From assembly GCA_913064725.1 (NCBI GenBank), contig CAJYAI010000015.1, positions 1 to 49,750 on the forward strand: a stretch of DNA of 49,750 nt, given 5' to 3'. Origin of the DNA: an uncultured Alteromonadaceae bacterium (lineage in GTDB: Bacteria > Pseudomonadota > Gammaproteobacteria > Pseudomonadales > Halieaceae). The stretch's first letter is position 1; every line of letters begins with the position of its first letter. This document shows, in pieces, positions 44,978-49,750 of this stretch. The translations under genes and the position numbers were made by a program. The notes under the pieces were generated by a model. The model searched no databases. It had not been told where the DNA came from and was given only the letters and a program-made list of their open reading frames with translations.

Positions 44978-45122
44978 TAGTAATTCCTTTTTATATCAAT
45001 ATAAGACTATTTTATTTTTCTTTAAGAGAAATAATATAAAAAAAGGCAAATTTAGCCCACTTTTACAGAAGATAATTTTCTTCCAATGACTGAGCGCTTG
45101 TCGCGTTTGTCACGGGAGGTAG
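44978..45122. promoter_or_regulatory. AT-rich divergent control region between lrp-type and IOR genes
   Basis: The 145-nt gap is far richer in A/T than its surroundings. It has two palindromes: TTATATCAATATAA (44991-45004, 6-bp arms, 2-nt centre) and GAAGATAATTTTCTTC (45068-45083, 5-bp arms around an AT core). Their placement, one by each gene, fits binding by the divergent Lrp-type protein, whose family prefers AT-rich, loosely palindromic sites. No single -10/-35 pair stands out in such AT-rich sequence. Confidence 0.55.
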
Positions 45123-45125
45123 ATG

Positions 45126-48100
45126 ATGACTCAGATAGTACCCACAGCACTACGGAAAGTCCGACTCGATGACAAGTTCAATCCGGGACCGGCACATGTC
45201 TACCTTACCGGGATTGATGCGCTAACACGATTACCCATTCTGCAGCATGAAATTGATACGGCTGCTGGTTTAAACACTGGGGGATTTATCTCCGGCTATC
45301 GAGGCAGTCCCCTCGGCGGCCTAGATCAAGCTTTATGGCGAGCTAAAACACATCTTGATCTTCACAACATAGAGTTTGTGCCAGGTATCAATGAAGAACT
45401 TGCTGCAACCGCCGTCTGGGGAACACAACAGCTTGGGATTGTCTCCCATACTGACTTCGATGGTGTCTTTGGCATGTGGTACGGAAAGGGTCCGGGAGTC
45501 GATCGAAGCATGGACGCCATAAAGCATGCGAACGCATTTGGTACGTCGCCACATGGGGGCGTTTTGGCGATAGCAGGCGACGATCACGCCTGCAAGTCGT
45601 CTACGCTACCTCACCAATCTGAACATATGTTCATCGGAGCATCAGTTCCTGTATTGGCCCCATCTAATGTTCAAGAAGTCTTAGATTTCGGCATCTACGG
45701 CTGGGCAATGTCGCGATTTACCGGTTGCTGGGTCGCCTTGAAGGCAATCACTGACAACATGGATGCCGCGATGGGCGTTGAGGTCGACGGAAGCCGCTAT
45801 AACATTGCCTTACCACCAAAAGAGGCAATGTCGCCAGACGGTATGCATGCTCGCTGGCCTGATACTCCACTCGCTCAAGAGCGACGGCTGAATAAATATA
45901 AAATTTATGCGGCGCGGCTCTTTGCGAGTATCAATGGTCTGAATCGAATTGTCTTCGACTCCAAGGAACCAAGGATAGGGATAATCACCTCTGGTAAGGC
46001 CTACTTGGACGTAATGGAAGCACTCCGAGGTTTGGGTATAAATGAGAGTAGTGCAAACAACCTGGGGATCCGTGTATTAAAGATCGGTATGCCCTGGCCT
46101 CTTGATCCGGAGATCATTCAAGCATTCGCGGAGGGGCTAAGCGAGATCGTGGTGGTGGAAGAAAAGCGCTCTATCATTGAGGATCAGCTGACGTCACTGC
46201 TTTATAATTTGGCAATTCGCTCGCGACCAACCATTTTCGGAGAGTTCGATCATCGGGGTGAGCATCTTCTCGGCAACACCGGCGAACTCGATCCTGATGT
46301 CGTAGCTGAGGCGATCAGCTCGCGGCTGACGGCTAACGGAATCCATTCGCCCAAGGCTGCTCAAGTATCAACATCGGTGCGATTAAATGCGGATACACGA
46401 GCAACTGCTCGAGCGCCACACTTCTGCTCTGGCTGTCCACATAATACGTCTACTAAGGTTCCAGAGGGTAGCGTCGCCATGGGGGGTATCGGTTGCCACT
46501 ACATGGCAACATGGATGCCCGACAGAGACACACGAACCTTCAGTCAAATGGGCGGAGAAGGTGCCGCGTGGATTGGACAGGCGCGATTTAGCAAGCGGCC
46601 TCACGTATTTCAAAACCTGGGAGACGGCACCTATTTTCACTCAGGTAGCCTAGCGATTCGTGCCGCAGTCGCTAGCGGTGCCAACATTACTTTCAAGATT
46701 CTGTTCAACGAAGCCGTTGCCATGACGGGTGGACAAGCGATCGACGGAAATTTATCACTCAATCGACTACTCGATCAGGTCCGAGCAGAAGGCGTCGATC
46801 ACATTGCGGTTGTTACCGAGGATCTTAGCAAATCGTCGCTGCCTCGCTTCGTTGAAGTCTGCAGACGCTCAGGCTTTGACGCCCTACAACAACGTTATGC
46901 CAATCTGTCCGGCACGTCAGTCATCATCTACCAGCAACTGTGTGCGAGCGAAAAAAGACGGCGTCAGAAACGAAGACTTCTGCCCGCCTCAACTAAAAAA
47001 GTATATATCCACCCTGAACTCTGTGAGGGCTGTGGCGACTGTGGGAGGCAATCAACCTGCCTCTCCATACAACCCCTGCCTACAGAATTAGGTGTGAAAC
47101 GCACCATTGACCAGCACAGCTGCAATACCGATTACAGCTGTATAGATGGTTTTTGTCCTAGCTTTATAACAGTATCTGGGACAGCAAATCCTCAGTCCCT
47201 AATGAATAAGACTCCATCGGATACGTTATTTGATCCCCTCCCTAATCCGCGGCTTGCTCCCCTTAGAGAGCCCTGGAACTGCCTCATTGCCGGAATCGGA
47301 GGCACGGGTGTGCTGACCGTAAGCTCAATATTGGCGATGGCGGCACACATTGAGGGGAAAGGATTCGCGACGATGAATCAGACGGGGCTTGCCCAAAAAT
47401 ACGGTGAGGTAATAAGTCACCTTAAGATTGCCACTACACAAAGCGACATTTGCGCTGTCCGCATAAAACAAAATCAGGCTGATCTTATGATTGGATGCGA
47501 TGCAGTGGTAGCTGCCAGTACTGAGGCGTTGAACAAGCTTAATGACGTGTGTCATGCGGTTGTCAATTCGCACTGTACCGAGACCCGAGATTTCATTTAC
47601 TCCCCAGAGAAGCAGGTAACCCAACGAGGGTCCGAGTCTCTCATCTTGAGGCAGGTGGACACCAAACGATTTACCACCATTGATGCCGTAGACTATGCCA
47701 CACAGCTTGTTGGAGACCCCATCGGCGCCAACTTATTCATGGTCGGCATAGCGAGCCAATCAGGTTTACTTCCCATAACACCAGAAGCGATTGAGAGAGC
47801 CATTGAAGTCAATGGTGTCGCAGTCGATTTAAACGCTCAAGCTTTCCTGTGGGGACGGAGATTTGTCGCGCAGCCCGACCGGGTATCGAGTCTTCTGACA
47901 AGAACTGTCGAGTCTCAACTAAACTCGCTTGATGATATTGTCGATGATCGGGCCTCGCGTCTTGTTGAGTACCAATCCGTTCGTTACGCAAAACGCTACA
48001 AGCGACAGATCGAATCCTTTCAATCTATACTTTTACGCATCGAGGGCGCCGAGACGTTATGTTGTGAGGTAGCGCGTCAGCTGTACCGGATCATGGCACT

Positions 48101-48566
48101 TAAAGATGAATACGAGGTAGCCCGTCTTCTCACACGGTCTGTCGCTACTACCCTTCCAAATGGCATTAGCGAGCGTGATATGAGCTTCTATCTCGCACCT
48201 ACCATGCTAACGAAACTTATAGGCAGCACCGAAAAACCTCAGAAAATCCGGTTTGGTGCTTGGATGCGTTTCCCACTTCGAGTCTTATCAAGCCTAAAGG
48301 TTTTACGTGGTTCAGCCTGGGATATTTTTGGGTATAGCGAAGAGCGAAAAGCGGAATGGAGAGACCTAGATCTCTATCTTGACGATCTTAACCTGATTAT
48401 GAATCTGACGACCAAGCAGAATCTTTCCGAGGCCCACGAATTGGCAAGTGCGGTCACTCTGCTTCGCGGTTACGGACACATTCGCACCAAACAGAGGCAG
48501 TTGTGGCTTGATAACAGAGAAAAGTACCGCAGCTTACTCACGCTCGTACACCCACTGCAAAACTGA
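45126..48566 (+). CDS. Indolepyruvate-type 2-oxoacid:ferredoxin oxidoreductase, fused subunits
   Basis: A 1146-residue fusion of the IorA-like and IorB-like parts. The pyrimidine domain starts with FISGYRGSPLGGLD, the TPP domain has CSGCPHNTSTKVPEG and MGGIGCHYMATWM, and an iron-sulfur segment begins CEGCGDCGRQSTC (near residue 633). The gamma domain has IAGIGGTGVLTVSSIL, followed by a DUF6537-like C-terminus. It oxidatively decarboxylates aryl- or branched-chain 2-oxoacids to acyl-CoA and reduces ferredoxin. I use the second of two adjacent ATGs, 6 nt after GGAGG. The dehydrogenase 21 nt downstream would supply the 2-oxoacids. Confidence 0.93.
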   Translation: MTQIVPTALRKVRLDDKFNPGPAHVYLTGIDALTRLPILQHEIDTAAGLNTGGFISGYRGSPLGGLDQALWRAKTHLDLHNIEFVPGINEELAATAVWGTQQLGIVSHTDFDGVFGMWYGKGPGVDRSMDAIKHANAFGTSPHGGVLAIAGDDHACKSSTLPHQSEHMFIGASVPVLAPSNVQEVLDFGIYGWAMSRFTGCWVALKAITDNMDAAMGVEVDGSRYNIALPPKEAMSPDGMHARWPDTPLAQERRLNKYKIYAARLFASINGLNRIVFDSKEPRIGIITSGKAYLDVMEALRGLGINESSANNLGIRVLKIGMPWPLDPEIIQAFAEGLSEIVVVEEKRSIIEDQLTSLLYNLAIRSRPTIFGEFDHRGEHLLGNTGELDPDVVAEAISSRLTANGIHSPKAAQVSTSVRLNADTRATARAPHFCSGCPHNTSTKVPEGSVAMGGIGCHYMATWMPDRDTRTFSQMGGEGAAWIGQARFSKRPHVFQNLGDGTYFHSGSLAIRAAVASGANITFKILFNEAVAMTGGQAIDGNLSLNRLLDQVRAEGVDHIAVVTEDLSKSSLPRFVEVCRRSGFDALQQRYANLSGTSVIIYQQLCASEKRRRQKRRLLPASTKKVYIHPELCEGCGDCGRQSTCLSIQPLPTELGVKRTIDQHSCNTDYSCIDGFCPSFITVSGTANPQSLMNKTPSDTLFDPLPNPRLAPLREPWNCLIAGIGGTGVLTVSSILAMAAHIEGKGFATMNQTGLAQKYGEVISHLKIATTQSDICAVRIKQNQADLMIGCDAVVAASTEALNKLNDVCHAVVNSHCTETRDFIYSPEKQVTQRGSESLILRQVDTKRFTTIDAVDYATQLVGDPIGANLFMVGIASQSGLLPITPEAIERAIEVNGVAVDLNAQAFLWGRRFVAQPDRVSSLLTRTVESQLNSLDDIVDDRASRLVEYQSVRYAKRYKRQIESFQSILLRIEGAETLCCEVARQLYRIMALKDEYEVARLLTRSVATTLPNGISERDMSFYLAPTMLTKLIGSTEKPQKIRFGAWMRFPLRVLSSLKVLRGSAWDIFGYSEERKAEWRDLDLYLDDLNLIMNLTTKQNLSEAHELASAVTLLRGYGHIRTKQRQLWLDNREKYRSLLTLVHPLQN

Positions 48567-48587
48567 TTTTTCAGCCCAGAGGACTAA

Positions 48588-49655
48588 ATGGATAGTTTCT
48601 CACACCCGGAATTCGCATCGCACGAGCGCGTTTTATTTATCGCGGACGAGCAAACCCGACTCCGCGCTATTATTGCCATTCACAGTACGCAGAGGGGCCC
48701 CGCCATAGGTGGCTGTCGAATGTGGCCATATCAAAGTCAAGAGGCTGCATTATCTGACGCGCTTAGATTATCGCGCGGGATGACCTATAAAAATGCGCTC
48801 GCAGGCATAGATAGTGGCGGTGGCAAATCGGTTATTATCGGGAACCCGGTGATCGATAAGACCCAAGCGCTTTTAAAGGCTATGGGTAAGGCCATCAATG
48901 ACTTAGGCGGACTTTACATCGCGGCCGAAGACTCGGGCACATCGCCACATGATATGTCGATTATGGCTGAGTCAACCCCCTTCGTCGCTGGCCTTGACCA
49001 CGCAAATGGTAGTGGCGATCCGTCCCCTAGTACGGCACATGGTGTATACCTGAGCATCTGTGAGGCGGTCCACTTCCGGCTTGGTAAAGCAGGGGTTGGC
49101 GGACTGCGAGTTCATGTTCAAGGCTTAGGTAAAGTCGGATTCGCATTGGCTGAGATGCTCGCTGCCAGCGGCGCTATAGTGGTAGGAAGTGACATCAAAC
49201 CTGAGAACTGCCGGATCGCCGAGCGAGAACTGTCTATCGAAACGACCTCAAATGACTCCCTGTTCAATCAGGCCTGTGACGTATTCGCACCCTGCGCGAT
49301 GGGTGGTGTGCTCAATCAGCAATCCATACCCAATCTGCGTACTTCGATTGTCGCAGGAGCCGCCAATAACCAACTTCTAACGCAACACGATCACGTACTG
49401 CTTCATGAGGCAGGCATCTTGTATTGCCCCGATTACCTGATAAATGCAGGCGGGGTTATTGAGGTATACCGCAGAAGACATGGAGACAGCGATGACGCCA
49501 TCGCCAAAAGTATCGGCGAGATTGCACCGCGTCTCCGATCAATCCTTGAGGAAGCAAATCAACGTGCCGCCCCACCTGAAAAAATAGCTCGCGAGCGCGC
49601 AGATACTATCTTGAGGAGCGATCGGCAGAATAGATCTGAGCCTTGGGCAGCGTGA
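48588..49655 (+). CDS. Leucine/phenylalanine/valine-type amino-acid dehydrogenase
   Basis: A 355-residue Glu/Leu/Phe/Val dehydrogenase-family enzyme. The substrate lysine K68 (TYKNALAG) and catalytic lysine K80 (SGGGKSVI) have the same numbering as Bacillus leucine dehydrogenase. The Rossmann domain has VHVQGLGKVGFALAEML (about 172-188), then GAANNQL and YCPDYLINAGGVIEVY. It interconverts an amino acid and its 2-oxoacid with NAD+ and releases ammonia. The true substrate cannot be read. GAGGA stands 5 nt before the ATG. It is the second gene after the ferredoxin oxidoreductase, with which it would form a pathway. Confidence 0.93.
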   Translation: MDSFSHPEFASHERVLFIADEQTRLRAIIAIHSTQRGPAIGGCRMWPYQSQEAALSDALRLSRGMTYKNALAGIDSGGGKSVIIGNPVIDKTQALLKAMGKAINDLGGLYIAAEDSGTSPHDMSIMAESTPFVAGLDHANGSGDPSPSTAHGVYLSICEAVHFRLGKAGVGGLRVHVQGLGKVGFALAEMLAASGAIVVGSDIKPENCRIAERELSIETTSNDSLFNQACDVFAPCAMGGVLNQQSIPNLRTSIVAGAANNQLLTQHDHVLLHEAGILYCPDYLINAGGVIEVYRRRHGDSDDAIAKSIGEIAPRLRSILEEANQRAAPPEKIARERADTILRSDRQNRSEPWAA

Positions 49656-49674
49656 CCACGTGTAACACTCTAAA

Positions 49675-49750
49675 TGGGGTGGCTGACGGGTCTCGAACCC
49701 GCTACCTCCGGAGCCACAATCCGGTGCTCTACCTGGTGAGCTACAGCCAC
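49675..49750 (-). tRNA. tRNA-His (anticodon GTG), at window edge
   Basis: On minus the last 76 nt form a complete cloverleaf. The acceptor GTGGCTG pairs with CAGCCAC, the discriminator is C as expected for tRNA-His, and CCA is encoded. The anticodon stem CCGGA/TCCGG encloses TTGTGGC with anticodon GTG, and the T-arm is GCGGGTTCGAGACCCGT. The extra G at position -1 that marks tRNA-His would be the first base beyond the window. Confidence 0.96.

Noticed and set aside
41177-49750. Possible genomic island between tRNA-Arg and tRNA-His
   Set aside because: Two tRNA genes flank accessory-type genes, but there is no integrase, no transposase and no duplicated tRNA 3' end in the window.

Overview
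The window reads as a chromosomal segment of an aerobic, probably marine gammaproteobacterium. I infer this from the Na+-translocating NADH:quinone reductase, a classical LolCDE lipoprotein exporter, an E. coli-type dnaX frameshift site, a PQQ-dependent dehydrogenase and a Pseudomonas-like gene order (DUF2062, lolCDE, nqr, gap, mfd, csiV, lexA, DUF6586, topA). A lineage near the OM60/NOR5 or Cellvibrionales groups is a guess from general appearance; no 16S gene is present.

Layout. 1-12.9 kb: a possible edge fragment of a membrane gene (perhaps comEC), a DUF2062 gene, then one long minus-strand run nqrABCDEF-apbE-nqrM-lolCDE, preceded by a long-form glyceraldehyde-3-phosphate dehydrogenase. 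The six Nqr subunits form the sodium pump, ApbE attaches FMN to NqrB and NqrC, NqrM helps load iron, and LolCDE sends lipoproteins to the outer membrane. 13-23.6 kb: mfd-csiV on plus, an MscS channel on minus, lexA on plus behind two SOS-like boxes, and topA with two small genes on minus. 23.6-30 kb: a small membrane protein, a UspA protein, a glutaredoxin-like protein, a SpoU/TrmH RNA methyltransferase, a lipoprotein PQQ alcohol dehydrogenase with a haem c domain, and a moxR-VWA pair.

30-35.7 kb is a minus-strand operon led by the 4.5S SRP RNA: dnaX-recR-rnd-MATE-ycgL-small membrane gene. dnaX carries a complete programmed -1 frameshift cassette, and the usual ybaB gene between dnaX and recR is absent. 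35.8-40.7 kb is an RND efflux adaptor-permease-TetR operon behind a paired inverted-repeat operator; the permease lacks residues of the standard AcrB proton relay.

40.8-49.75 kb is more accessory: a small membrane protein, tRNA-Arg(TCT), a VOC protein, a SAM methyltransferase preceded by a likely 33-residue microprotein and a direct repeat, and a cytochrome P450 preceded by a 15-bp tandem repeat and a 21-codon ORF. An Lrp-type regulator follows, divergent from a fused indolepyruvate-type ferredoxin oxidoreductase and a Leu/Phe/Val-type dehydrogenase, which together look like an amino-acid oxidation module. tRNA-His(GTG) ends the window on the minus strand.

No CRISPR array, insertion sequence, integrase or prophage gene was seen. 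Most of the window is conserved core genome. The least explained parts are 41.7-43.1 kb (repeats, hairpins, micro-ORFs) and the atypical RND pump.
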